In this document: piece after piece, positions 24,110-33,671 of the stretch
How positions within the stretch are numbered: position 1 is the stretch's first letter
Layout: each line of letters opens with the position of its first letter
From: Fremontodendron californicum
Taxonomy: Eukaryota; Streptophyta; Magnoliopsida; Malvales; Malvaceae
Direction: 5' to 3'
Assembly (NCBI GenBank): GCA_030761205.1
Contig: JAULJL010000017.1
Span: 2,056,001 to 2,120,000, forward strand
DNA: 64,000 bases
Program-made: the position numbers and the translations under genes
Notes under the pieces: model-generated
The model's input: the letters and a program-made list of their open reading frames with translations, nothing else
Told to the model about the DNA's origin: nothing
Database searches by the model: none

Positions 24110-25114
24110 TTGTAACTGGAAGTGAGAAGTGAGAGTGTGAGACCAAATCAAAGCCGGATCCGGGGCGGCCTTAGGATCAGACAAGAAGGGGCAGTTTTGT
24201 TGGATAAGGAGCAGAACAGATGGGATGGGACCCAGTCCCCCTGACCCCAGCTTCACACATCACCACACAAAAACCGCACAAAAACCCAACCAACAACAAC
24301 AAAAGGCAGGAGCCCTAACTTTTTCTCCCTTCCTGCACCTGCAGGCTGCAACTACTTCTTTCTCTCTGTCCAAGGAACCTTAGATTTCATCGAACCCAAA
24401 AACCGGGTCGACCCAGTGATCCGAAAACCCAACCCATGTTGACCCCTGGGATGTTGATGTGCTTTGATCTTTTTTAAGGTTTGATCAATTGTCTCAATTT
24501 ATATTATCTGTAGTTTTATGGGTCTTGGTTGGTTAGGATAAGGAGAGAGATCTGCGCGAGTTTGTTTGAATACTGTTTCTATAAATTTGTCGATCTTTTT
24601 TTTACGGCTGCCTTTTGTTCAGTTACTAGATTTATTGGGTGAAGTATAATTTTTTTGTAGTATTGATAAAATTCTAAGCTATTGGTGCATAGTGTTGTGT
24701 CTATATGCTATTTCTAGGTGTGAGTTATGGTAATCTACATTGTTTTGGAGGACAACTGCTGATGATGGGGTGCTGAATCACTTCAAATTCTGGATTTATT
24801 TTTCGATCTTATTCGACTTTTGGTTCTGTATCATGTTGTTTAGTGCTTATTTGTGTATGAAGTTTGAGAGTTTTTGGAATGTAGGTTGATTAGACTCTTG
24901 GAGGATATAACTGCACAATTGAAATCATTAGTGTTTATTGGGGTTATGCTTTTGTGTATAAGAGCTGTGATTTTGGGGATTTTATGGTGTTTGGTGAGAA
25001 TTGAGGAAAAATGGATGTTTTTAGGTACATTGTTGAGTTATTAGAGATTTTAGGGGTAAAGTGCATTGTTAAATAATTATTGGATTTTGGAGGATTAGGA
25101 GTAAGGAGGCATCA
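24110..25114 (+). promoter_or_regulatory. TLP3 promoter and leader region
   Basis: Bases 24150-24470 are much richer in G and C than the flanks, with CT-rich runs at 24355-24370 (TTTCTCTCTGTCC), typical of a plant leader. Bases 24479-25100 are T-rich like a leader intron. Exact start and acceptor are not determinable. Confidence 0.35.
24436..24477 (+). other. Upstream ORF of 13 codons in the TLP3 leader
   Basis: ATG TTG ACC CCT GGG ATG and onward encodes MLTPGMLMCFDLF and ends with TAA, about 640 bp before the TLP3 ATG. It sits at the end of a GC-richer stretch (24240-24470) that looks like the first transcribed exon, and a donor-like AAG|GTTTGA follows at once. If this region is in the mRNA it would be a small uORF. 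Confidence 0.35.
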
Positions 25115-27427
25115 ATGTCGTTTAAGAGCATTATCCAGGACATGAAGGGAGAGTTGGGGAGTATATCCAGAAAAGGTTTTGATGTGAAGTTTGGGTATAG
25201 CACGAGATCGAGGTCACACAGGGTAGTTCAGGATAGCTCAGTTCCTGTTGATGCATTCAAGCAGAGTTGTTGGGCAAACATGGCGTCTGAGCTTCTGAGG
25301 GATGTGTTGATGAGAATAGAAGTATCGGAGGGTACTTGGCCTCCAAGAAAAAATGTGGTTGCTTGTGCTGGTGTATGTAGGAATTGGAGAGAGATTATGA
25401 AGGAAATTGTGAAAACACCAGAAATTTCTGGCAACTTGACATTCCCAATCTCATTGAAGCAGGTAATAGTTGTCAGCCTGTACTTTTTTCTTTCCTTTTT
25501 AAGTACATTTTATTTTTGATTTGATTGAATTGCTTTCATTCTGTTATATTCTGGCTTTGAATCTTTAGTTCTTCTCCTTTCTTTTTTTCAAGTTTGATTG
25601 AAGTAAGAATATTTTAGTGGCATTTCCAAAAATAGGGGCAATCCCGTGTTCCTGTTGTGCTCTCTTTATATGTATGGTGCTTTCATAAGTGATGGTTGAA
25701 TGGTGCTGATAGATGAGAAAAATGATGGGCAATCCTATCACTACTGCTTTAAGCTGAGATCTGTCTTTCATAATTTGCATCATAAATTTTGAATTATAGT
25801 GATAAACTGAGAATATGAAATTCTCCTTCATAATGTCCTAGTTTTTTTAAACTGCTTGTTCTCCTGAGATGAATTGCGAACTTGAGAGTTCTTTGGCAGT
25901 ATAATTGCTTGAAAGGTATCTGTCTAAGTTAATATAGAATAGACTATATGCTCTCCGTTTGTTCTTGGAACAGTTTTCATTATTCATCAATTATCTGTGG
26001 ATGAGTGACTTAAAATTTACGGCATGTGTTCACAATTGTTGGTTTTTGTTTTTGCAGCCTGGTCCAAGGGACTCCCTCCTTCAGTGTTACATAAAACGGA
26101 ATCGTAGCAACCAAACATATTATCTTTACCTTGGCTTGAATCAGGGTGAGCTGCTTCTATTTATTTATGTTTTTCTTTTTTGGGCATTGGGGAAGGGTTG
26201 TTGTTGTCAGCTTTACTCTCATGTATATTCACTTGTGAAGTTGTGCTGCTTGCTGTTGTCTTCTGACAGAGGATTTTGCTTATATTTGTTGATTGAATTA
26301 AAAATATTAAGGATATATTATGTAGTTAGATTCATAGAAAGTTATTGCTTTAACTATTTGTTAATCGTGGTGAGTACCTTGTTTCTCTTTGGGTATCTTT
26401 TCTTAGCTGTATATGTGAAACTGTTTCGTTATGTGTATTTTCTTGGCAGCTTCCAATGATGATGGAAAGTTCCTTCTTGCTGCAAGGAAGTGTCGCCGTC
26501 CTACCTGTACAGATTATATCATCTCATTAAATGGTGATGATGTGTCAAAAGGTAGCAGTACCTACATTGGAAAATTGAGGTATTGTCAGGTGGATTATGA
26601 TTTGACTGATACATTACTCATTTTGGAAATCTAAACTTACCTTGATTTGCTTTAACAGATCAAACTTTCTGGGGACCAAATTCACAATTTATGATGCACA
26701 GCCTCCAAATGCTGGAGCCAAAGTTACTAAAAGTTGCTCCACCAGGTTAATTAATGTGAAACAAGTTTCTCCTCGTTTCCCAGCTGGCAACTATCCTGTA
26801 GCCCACATGTCATATGAGTTGAATGTCCTGGGTTCTAGGTAAGGTGTATGTTGAAAGTTGCTCTTTCTATCTCTCTTTCTATCTGGAGGTGGTCATCATT
26901 CAGCACCTCTCTTCTTCTTTATTCTCACTGAAATTAACATATTCTGGAAAAATAGAGGTCCAAGGAGAATGCAGTGCATCATGGATGCCATCCCAGCGTC
27001 TTCGATTGAGCTTGGAGGTGTCGCTCCCACACAGACTGAATTCCTACACAGTAATCTGGATACCTTCCCATCACTGCCGTTCTTTAGATCAAAATCAACC
27101 CGTTCAGAGAGTTTACTATCCGGACCTTTATCTGGCCAGAGAGATGGAATGCTGGTATTGAGGAATAAGGCACCCAGGTGGCATGAACAACTCCAGTGCT
27201 GGTGTCTGAACTTCAATGGACGGGTGACAGTTGCTTCCGTCAAAAATTTTCAGCTGGTTGCATCTCCAGAGAATGGAGTTGCTGGGCCGGACCATGAGAA
27301 TGTCATTCTCCAGTTCGGAAAAGTGGGGAAGGATGTATTCACTATGGATTATCAGTATCCAATCTCAGCTTTTCAGGCATTTGCCATATGCCTCAGTAGC
27401 TTTGACACTAAGATTGCTTGTGAGTGA
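25115..27427 (+). CDS. Tubby-like F-box protein (TLP3-like)
   Basis: Five exons in consistent phase: 25115-25462, 26058-26145, 26450-26579, 26659-26838, 26956-27427, giving 405 residues, close to Arabidopsis TLP3. The N-terminus MSFKSIIQDMKGELGSISRK is the conserved leader of this group. An F-box covers about residues 50-105 (WANMASELLRDVLMRIE, WPPRKNVVACAGVCRNWREI). The tubby domain begins at FPISLKQPGPRDSLLQCYIK and ends with the typical FAICLSSFDTKIACE. Tubby domains bind phosphatidylinositol 4,5-bisphosphate at the plasma membrane, and the F-box contacts SKP1-like subunits of SCF ubiquitin ligases; TLP3 has been linked to ABA and osmotic-stress responses. All splice sites are GT-AG and no lesion is seen. 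The subgroup is inferred from near-identity to remembered TLP3 sequence; other members of the TLP2/3/9/11 branch cannot be excluded. Confidence 0.96.
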
Positions 27428-28450
27428 TTTGCAAACAGGTATGAGTCTTAACATAACTCTTGGACTTTTGACAACTTTGAATCTCAATATAAGCATAATC
27501 TTTTATCAATGCCTTTTTTTTTTTTTTTTTAATTTTTCTGGATCAAGAGTCAAGACAAATAGTTAAACCTGTTTTGCTATGCGTTGGTATACCAAATGTC
27601 AACTTTGCTATAATCTGCTTACTAGTTTATTGGTTTAATCCATTTTTTAGGGTTTCCCTGTGTCCTGGAATTCTAGATTATGTGATTTGAACATCCAGAT
27701 ATTAGATGTAATACCATACTTATAGAAATCCTGCCATAATTAAACCTATAATCAGCATATTAATTGTAATCTTGCATTTGCGTATGGATCTTTTAAGTAG
27801 TTGAAGCTCCTGGTTTTGAACTGCAGGTATTTCCAGATGCAAAATTGTTGGTTTGCAGGGTAATATTCATGCTATGGACTTGGAATGTTTTGTTACAAAG
27901 TTTCTAAGTACTTTAGTGCTTTCTGGTTTCCATATGAGCAACTAGGATTTAACTTTTATTTTAGTTCTTTGCTGTACATATAACTGTTTGTATTAAGAGC
28001 TAGACGTGAACACTATGTTGGGTTGCGTGCTTTGCTAACATATGCTTTGTCTCTTTGATCATTGAGCGAGAAGAAACTAGAAAAATCTGTCTGAATGGTT
28101 TCTTGATTTGTTAATGGGGTTCCCAGTTGGAGACTTTTTGTCCATTTTAGATGTCCATTTCTCGAATTGTGCATCTTAAATGTTAATCAGAAATTCTTTT
28201 TTCTTTTTTTTTTTTTTAAGAGTTTGCATAATTGCTGATATTTACTTTTGAAGTTCTGGTTGAATCTTTTTGCCTCTCATAGTTGCTTGAAGTGGTTTAA
28301 CAAGATTTTACCTGACAAACACAAACAAAGAACCCATTGACTCAAAATCCTTAGCAATTTGCCAATTTATTTGTTGCTCTTTATAGTTTCGTTCACTCAC
28401 TTTTCACACGTTTTTCTGCTTTGCCACTCGCCAGGCAAAGTAGTCGTTTA
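27428..28450 (+). other. TLP3 3' UTR with probable intron
   Basis: Eleven bases after the stop there is a good donor (AACAG|GTATGAG at 27439) and a matching acceptor (GAACTGCAG at 27826), so the 3' UTR probably contains a 388-bp intron. The remaining sequence to about 28300 is T-rich and non-coding. Confidence 0.4.
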
Positions 28451-29140
28451 AAACTTTTCATGATTAACTGTACAAACCAGAAAGTTATGGTCCTTATGGA
28501 AAACTTTTAAGGTGAATTTAGTTTCATGAGTTATTGATCAATTGATGAAAATATAAAAAATTCAAATATAAAAACAAATAAAAATATTTATGTTTTTTAA
28601 AATTATATATATTTCAAAAAATTACCTATTTATATTCAAAAACTATCCAGTTATTCAAAAAAAGTCCATTTATAAAAAACATCTACATTTTTTATTTTTC
28701 CCACTCGCATAGATGCGTTGAATTCTATTCAAATATTGTCTGCTTTTTTATCCAAAAACATGTCCAATTAAGAGTTGGCAGTTTCAAATTTGACAGTACC
28801 CTTTTCATTCACAATTTCACATTAATCAACTCCACTATATTTTCGTCCTTTTCCTTCTATTTCTTACTCTCTCTCTCTCTCTTTTTTTTTTTTTTTTTTT
28901 CTTTTTTGTTTTAAAATTTTGGGATACAGTCCATACACGCTCGTTTGATTACGCCTGCGCCTGCTCCATGTTGATAAAGAAGCAAAACAAAAAACAAATC
29001 GATTAACAGAAAACAATAACAAGCCAAATAAATCTAATTCTTTCAACAACAAAAAAAAAAAAGATTTAATAACTTTAGAGGAAAGAAAAGCTTCAAATTA
29101 AAAGGATTAAAACGGTATTAGAGAGGGGGAAAATAATAAG
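28450..29140. other. Intergenic, AT-rich, nothing recognised
   Basis: Contains poly-T/CT tracts (28866-28905) and A-rich stretches. The 62-codon minus-strand frame at 28864-29052 is low complexity. It may contain the 3' part of the candidate snoRNA precursor. Confidence 0.4.
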
Positions 29141-29272
29141 AAAAGCCTCAGATTAGCATTTTGACACATTCATCAACGCAAACAACAACCCATGCAGAAG
29201 GATCTACTTCTACACGGTGCGCTTTATTTGTTGTTGCAGCTATTGACTCATTTCTTCTCCTCATCAGCTTTT
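29141..29272 (-). ncRNA. Candidate box C/D snoRNA
   Basis: Read on the minus strand, the segment starts AAAAGC followed at once by a perfect C box core TGATGA (29266-29261) and ends with a perfect D box CTGA (29151-29148) followed by G and GCTTTT. The flanking AAAAGC and GCTTTT form a 6-bp closing stem, as expected for the C/D kink-turn. An internal perfect TGATGA (29175-29170) fits a C' box; a D' box would be a weak CTGC about 40 nt before it. Total length is about 132 nt, on the long side for plant C/D snoRNAs. The eight bases just upstream of box D (ATGCTAAT) are complementary to ATTAGCAT in U6 snRNA, but eight pairs are too few to name a target. A telo-box, TATA box and TGGGCY elements lie upstream on the same strand. 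It is inferred, not identified with a known family. Confidence 0.35.
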
Positions 29273-29499
29273 TTTCTTAAATCTTAATAAATAGTAATAA
29301 TAATAATACACTAAAAATTTCTAAAATACTTTCTAAAATTGAAAAAAAAAAAGAAGGCTAATAAAAACATCGGCTGAAAATTTCAACTTCGAAAATATTA
29401 AAACTCAGCCAAGAGCAAAACCATCACGTCTAAAAAACGAAGATTCAAGTTTCGGCTGCCATTAGCGACTAGAGAGGAGGAGGAAATCAAAAGCGAGCA

Positions 29500-29654
29500 T
29501 TATATAGAAGCTGTGCGGAGATCAGGTTAGGGTTTTGTTTTTAGCAGTTCGAAACATTGTGGGCTTTTATTTAGCCCTCCCAATTTGCTTAATAATGTTT
29601 GGGCCTTTCCAGGTTTATTGGGCTTTCTGTTCTGGAGTAACCATTTTAGGCCCA
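29500..29654 (-). promoter_or_regulatory. Telo-box / site II type promoter (minus strand)
   Basis: On the minus strand this stretch holds four site II-like TGGGCY words in one or the other orientation (near 29560, 29600, 29619 and 29649), a perfect telo-box AAACCCTAA (29535-29527) and a TATA box CTATATAA (29507-29500). This combination is known from promoters of ribosomal protein genes and of plant snoRNA genes. No protein-coding start follows: the first ATG downstream opens a frame of only five codons (ATG GCA GCC GAA ACT TGA). Confidence 0.45.
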
Positions 29655-30150
29655 CTATTACTTTTATTTTCAAAGTTTTTTTTTTATTGAAAATTATGGA
29701 CGGTATTTAATCATGCTCACATAATTAAACCCAAAACTAATTTCCCTACACCAAAAAAACAACGATCCCTGGAAATCTCACTGCCCAAAACCCACTGAAT
29801 GGCTCCAAACTCCTAACCATTTTCAATATTCTTTCTTTCACATGTGTTTTTTTGCCCTGCAACTTCAGAAACTCTACAAATCAAATAAAATGATTTACAT
29901 ACCAAATACCAATCTCACTTTTGCATTTCTCCCTCTTTCCTTTTTTTTTCTTTCCTAAGTTCAATCACAAAACTATAGTAATTGATTTGCTATATATGGT
30001 TGAAAAAGTTCACTGATTGTACATTTCTCTGTTGAGAAATAAGTAACATGATAGATGGAGATGAAGTTGTTTAAAGAATATCATTTTTATTCTTTTACGT
30101 AAATAAACATGAAGATATAAGTAAGAAAATAGTAAATTTAGAATTTAATT
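29655..30150. other. Intergenic, nothing recognised
   Basis: AT-rich stretch between the TGGGCY promoter cluster and the SINE-like repeats. No coding pattern or repeat was identified. Confidence 0.4.
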
Positions 30151-30240
30151 CAATTAATTTATACAATTATCTTTAAAAGTGACATTCAACAGATTTTAAA
30201 TTCATTTTCTGAAAGAAAAAAAAAAAGATTTAAATTCAAA
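30150..30240 (+). repeat. Degenerate SINE-like repeat (family S1), plus orientation
   Basis: TTCAATTAATTTATACAATT, AAAGTGACATTCAACAGATT and AAATTCAAATTTCAACATTT are the reverse-complement counterparts of the S1 blocks seen at 6598 and 8075. It is interrupted by an A-rich insertion at 30215-30230. A different SINE inserted just downstream. Confidence 0.4.
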
Positions 30241-30300
30241 TTTCAACATTTATTAATTTTCAAACTACGTTTTTGTTTGTACCAAAAGTAACAACGGTCC

Positions 30301-30473
30301 ACCAACGAAGGTTGGCCTGAGTGGAAGGGGTTCAAGTCGCTTGAGCAAGTGGTCTCTCGAGTTCGAGTCTTTGTGAACGTAGAAAACTTTCTTGGAAGAG
30401 TTCCCCGTCTTGACGCCCAACAGTACCTCGAAGGATTAGTTCTGAGCGAAGGGATACCTTGGATAAAAAAAAA
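30301..30473 (+). mobile_element. tRNA-derived SINE with intact 18-bp target duplication
   Basis: The 173-bp body is flanked by perfect 18-bp direct repeats CAAAAGTAACAACGGTCC at 30283-30300 and 30474-30491. It has a Pol III A box TGGCCTGAGTGG (30313-30324) and, 34 bases further on, a B box region GAGTTCGAGTC (30359-30369), and it ends in an A-rich tail (GGATAAAAAAAAA). These are all the hallmarks of a recent SINE insertion. The 70-codon open frame at 30349-30561 passes through the SINE and is not a gene. Confidence 0.9.
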
Positions 30474-30491
30474 CAAAAGTAACAACGGTCC

Positions 30492-31063
30492 TAAGGCAAC
30501 GCCAAAAAAAAAAAAAAGTCCTAAGGCCGAACCTAAATGGGGCTCTTTCTCGGACAAGTAGACAACAATATCAGAGCGTTGTACATGAGAAATAAAGAAA
30601 CCATCAAAATCAATGACGAAAAATAGTGGGGACTCATGGGCTTAATCCTTGGAGGAGTGGTCCAGCTTAGAGCCTATAGGCCCCCAATTTATGGCCAACC
30701 ATTGGATTATTGGAAGGGACTGATTTGATTGGGGAGGTTCAACAATCAGTCAGGACCACTAAAAATTAGCCATTAATTGAACTCTCAAGAAAAAAAAAAA
30801 AGTGTGTGGGCAAGATCCATGATAAAAACTGCTCGAATTGATAACTCAATATGAAAAAAAATTGATAACTCAAAGCTAACATTTGGTATGAGGGTCCACC
30901 AATTGATGGTCGCATACATTACCATTGTGGCAAATGAAAATGATGCTACCCATTAATAATATTTGCACCCCACGTTAGCTGGGCGAAGATTTATGAGCAT
31001 TTATGGCCCAAATCTAGTTCTTTTAATTCATGAAATCGAAAGTCTTTGTAGAAGTTGGCAACT
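30492..31063. other. Intergenic, nothing recognised
   Basis: Between the SINE and the LINE remnant. Contains short poly-A tracts. No gene or repeat is recognised. Confidence 0.4.
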
Positions 31064-32590
31064 TTTTTTTTTTTTTGATAAGCAATGATTTTATTATCCA
31101 AAAGAACAGTGCTACATCAAACATGTCTAGCCAATTTGGTAAATGATAAAAGAAAGCAAAGAATTAAACATAAAAAATGTGGCTTGCTAGGCTCCAGGTT
31201 TTACAAAGATTTATATTTATGATATCTGTTGTCACATTCCTTAGCCTAGTTACCCTTATTCTGACAACCATCTGTATGTAGCCAAGAATCTGTGTGGAAG
31301 ATTGTTGTGTGCCCTCATATACTCTGTTGTTTCTTTCTCTCCAAATCTGATAGTTGAAAGCACACCATGCAGTTCGCAAAACTAAAGAGATCAACAACTT
31401 GCCTTTTAGGTTTTTTATTGCCCATCTCAATTCTTCATCCTAGTTCAAGGTGCCTCTTCGAATTTGACATAGATCCAGTATGACTCTCCAAATGTCCTTA
31501 GAGAAGGTACATTCAAAGAATAGATAGTTACGTGATTCTGATTCTGAATGACAAAGCACACACTTACCATTAGTTCCAAGTCCCCAAGCATGCAATCGAT
31601 CTTTTGTTGGCAACCTGTTGTGTATGGCCATCCAAGATATCATAGAATGTTTTGGGATATGAAGAGGATACCAAATCAGTCCATCCCATCCTACCTTAGC
31701 CTGCTTTGGCTAGAGTCCTTTCCAAACTTCTGCTACATTGTATTTTGTACCTAGGAGTTTCCAAACTATTTGGTCGCCTTGTTGTAATGTAAACTTAAGT
31801 GCCAATGATCTCATCTGCAATATTTTTCTCCAGTGCCAACTGCTCTGCTGACTTGCATTCACCTGCCAGATAGTCCTTCCTTTAAGAACATAATCATCGA
31901 TCCATGCAATCCAAAGGGATCCCGATTGCGATAAAATGGCCCAAATACATGCCTTGTTCCAAGAGAAGACGTCCTTCAGTCCAAGACCCCCTTCAGACTT
32001 AGGTGTGCAAATGTATCTCCAGCTTATCCTCGCCCTTCTAGCTGGGCTATCATTTCCTGACCAGTAAAACCTGGAGCATAATTGGTTAATTCTATCCAAC
32101 ATACTTTTTGGTAGAAGAAAATGTCTGCACCAGTAGTTTTGAATATTGAAAAGTACTTATTGGATTAGTTGGAATCGCCCTGCATAAGATAAAAACTTTG
32201 TGGACCAGTGATTGATTCTTGCAGTGATTCTCTCAATCAGTGGGAAATAGTCTTTGTCAATCAATTTTCTGGTTACAAGTGGGACTCCTAAGTATCTGAC
32301 TGGAAGGATTCCAAATCTGAAGCCAGTGACTTGCTGGATAGCTTGAAGGTTCTCTCTGCTAATGCCAGTGGTAAATAGCTTGCTCTTGGCACAATTTAGT
32401 TGAAGGCCAGAGGACCTTCAATATTTCTTGCACTCCCTGAATTGAATCTAGATTCCTTTAGTGAAGATAAACAGGTCATCTGCGAAGCATAAATGGGTTA
32501 TCTTGATTTTCTTGCTCTTGGGATGATAGCCAAATACACCATAGTTTGCTCCTGCATCCAACAATCGAGACAACACATTCATTGCTAAAA
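31064..32590 (-). pseudogene. 5'-truncated LINE (non-LTR retrotransposon) ORF2 remnant
   Basis: Read on the minus strand, the 5' end begins inside the reverse transcriptase (LFVLAMNVLSRLLDAGANYG) and contains the catalytic motif CFADDLFIF near 32460-32490. Further on it shows RARISWRYICTPKSEGGLGL with the downstream DVFSWNKACIWAIL, then a zf-RVT-like zinc region (MAIHNRLPTKDRLHAWG, CVLCHSESESRNYLFFECTF) and a C-terminal AFNYQIWRERNNRVYEG. Several frame changes and stops break it. The + strand poly-T at 31061-31077 is the element's 3' poly(A) tail. Endonuclease and most fingers of the reverse transcriptase are missing, the usual 5' truncation. It is inactive. Confidence 0.9.
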
Positions 32591-32644
32591 CAAAAAGAAA
32601 ATTGAAAAAAGAAAATTCGTTCAAATGTGAATATATATAATATA

Positions 32645-32765
32645 TATGAATTCGAAATTTAATCCAGTTTATTTATGTAATCACTTTTAAGATGTGATAT
32701 TTAACAGATTTAAAATTCAAATCATAACATTTATAATTTTTTTTTTATTTTCAGACTGCGATCAT
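32645..32765 (+). repeat. Degenerate SINE-like repeat (family S1), plus orientation
   Basis: TTTAATCCAGTTTATTTATG, TAAGATGTGATATTTAACAG and TTCAAATCATAACATTTATA, followed by TTTTCAGACTGCGATC, match the S1 blocks in plus orientation. It is followed by (AT)n and (GT)n runs (32779-32815). Confidence 0.5.
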
Positions 32766-32777
32766 TTTTTTATTATA

Positions 32778-32816
<39 letters not shown>

Positions 32817-32845
32817 AACGAAGGTTCAATTGTTTGGGCTCTCTC

Positions 32846-33671
32846 TGTTGAACACTTCCAAAATAACAATGGGATAGAATCCCACATTGGAAAAGAATAA
32901 AGATAATAATGTTCTTTAAATATAGAGAATTGTATGGCTTTAGTAGTTGGACACATATGAGCTTAAGTGCAAATTGACCATGGCTAGGCTTGGATGGCCT
33001 AATATTATATTATATTATATTAATTTAATATTAATATATTATAATGGCACTTGGGCACGTGCGCATGTAGCTAATAAATAATTTTTTAATTTTTATTTAT
33101 TTTTAATTTTTTGTTTTAGACAATAGTAAAAGCTGCCCGATTTTATTTAATAATAAGATTTGTTCAATCTGAACAAATAATTGTGTCTATACAAGAAGAT
33201 GCCTGTCAGTTTCAAACAGACAGATTCATTCAGACAAGTCATGTCTGTACAAGAAGCTGTCTGTCTGTTTGAAACAGACAGATTTATTTAGTCAAGTTGT
33301 GTCTGTATGAACAGACATGTAATAGCCTATAAATGCTTCTCTGGTTTTCAGAAGTGAAGACACTGAAAACATTATTTTCGTTTTTATTCCCTCATTCTTC
33401 AAGACATTTCTCAGATTCTTACATAAATGATTGCTGCAGAAATTTTTTGTAAAAGTTTGATAGTTTTGCTATACACTGGTCAGTGCTCAGTGGATTGGTT
33501 TCGTCAGTGCAATACGAAATCAGTCATTGGGTTTCATTGTATCCTCAAGGTTTATACTCCGGTAACTCCTTTATACACCTACGATGGAGGCGAATAAAAC
33601 CTTAAAGATAGTGACATTAATACACGTCTTGAAACCTTGTTCGTTTTGATTCCAGAAGTTCTGTTCTAACA
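32846..33671. mobile_element. Solo LTR with 5-bp target duplication
   Basis: An 826-bp segment begins TGTTGAACAC and ends TTCTAACA, so it has TG...CA ends with a TGTT/AACA inversion. It is flanked by the direct repeat CTCTC at 32841-32845 and 33672-33676. No internal retrotransposon domain is present, so this is a solo LTR left by recombination. The U3 part contains two and a half copies of a 58-59 bp tandem repeat (33184-33316). A TATA box (TATAAAT, 33328-33334) follows them directly. If active it would transcribe in plus orientation. The superfamily is not determinable without an internal region; length and ends fit Copia or Gypsy. Confidence 0.88.
33184..33316 (+). repeat. 58-59 bp tandem repeat in the LTR promoter
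   Basis: Units start GTCTATACAAGAAG (33184), GTCTGTACAAGAAG (33243) and GTCTGTATGAACAG (33301, partial). Each full unit contains the palindromic word CTGTTTGAAACAGACAG or a close variant. Tandem enhancer-like boxes just upstream of the TATA box are known from stress-inducible plant LTRs such as Tnt1 and Tto1. Confidence 0.8.

Noticed and set aside
26896..27243. 115-codon minus-strand frame
   Set aside because: It is antisense to TLP3 exon 5, whose frame is fully conserved.
30349..30561. 70-codon frame near the SINE
   Set aside because: It spans SINE body, A tail and target duplication, so it is not a gene.
32875..32890. AATCCCACATTGGA, similar to the upstream element of plant snRNA genes
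   Set aside because: It lies inside the solo LTR, lacks a TATA box at the required distance, and no snRNA sequence follows.
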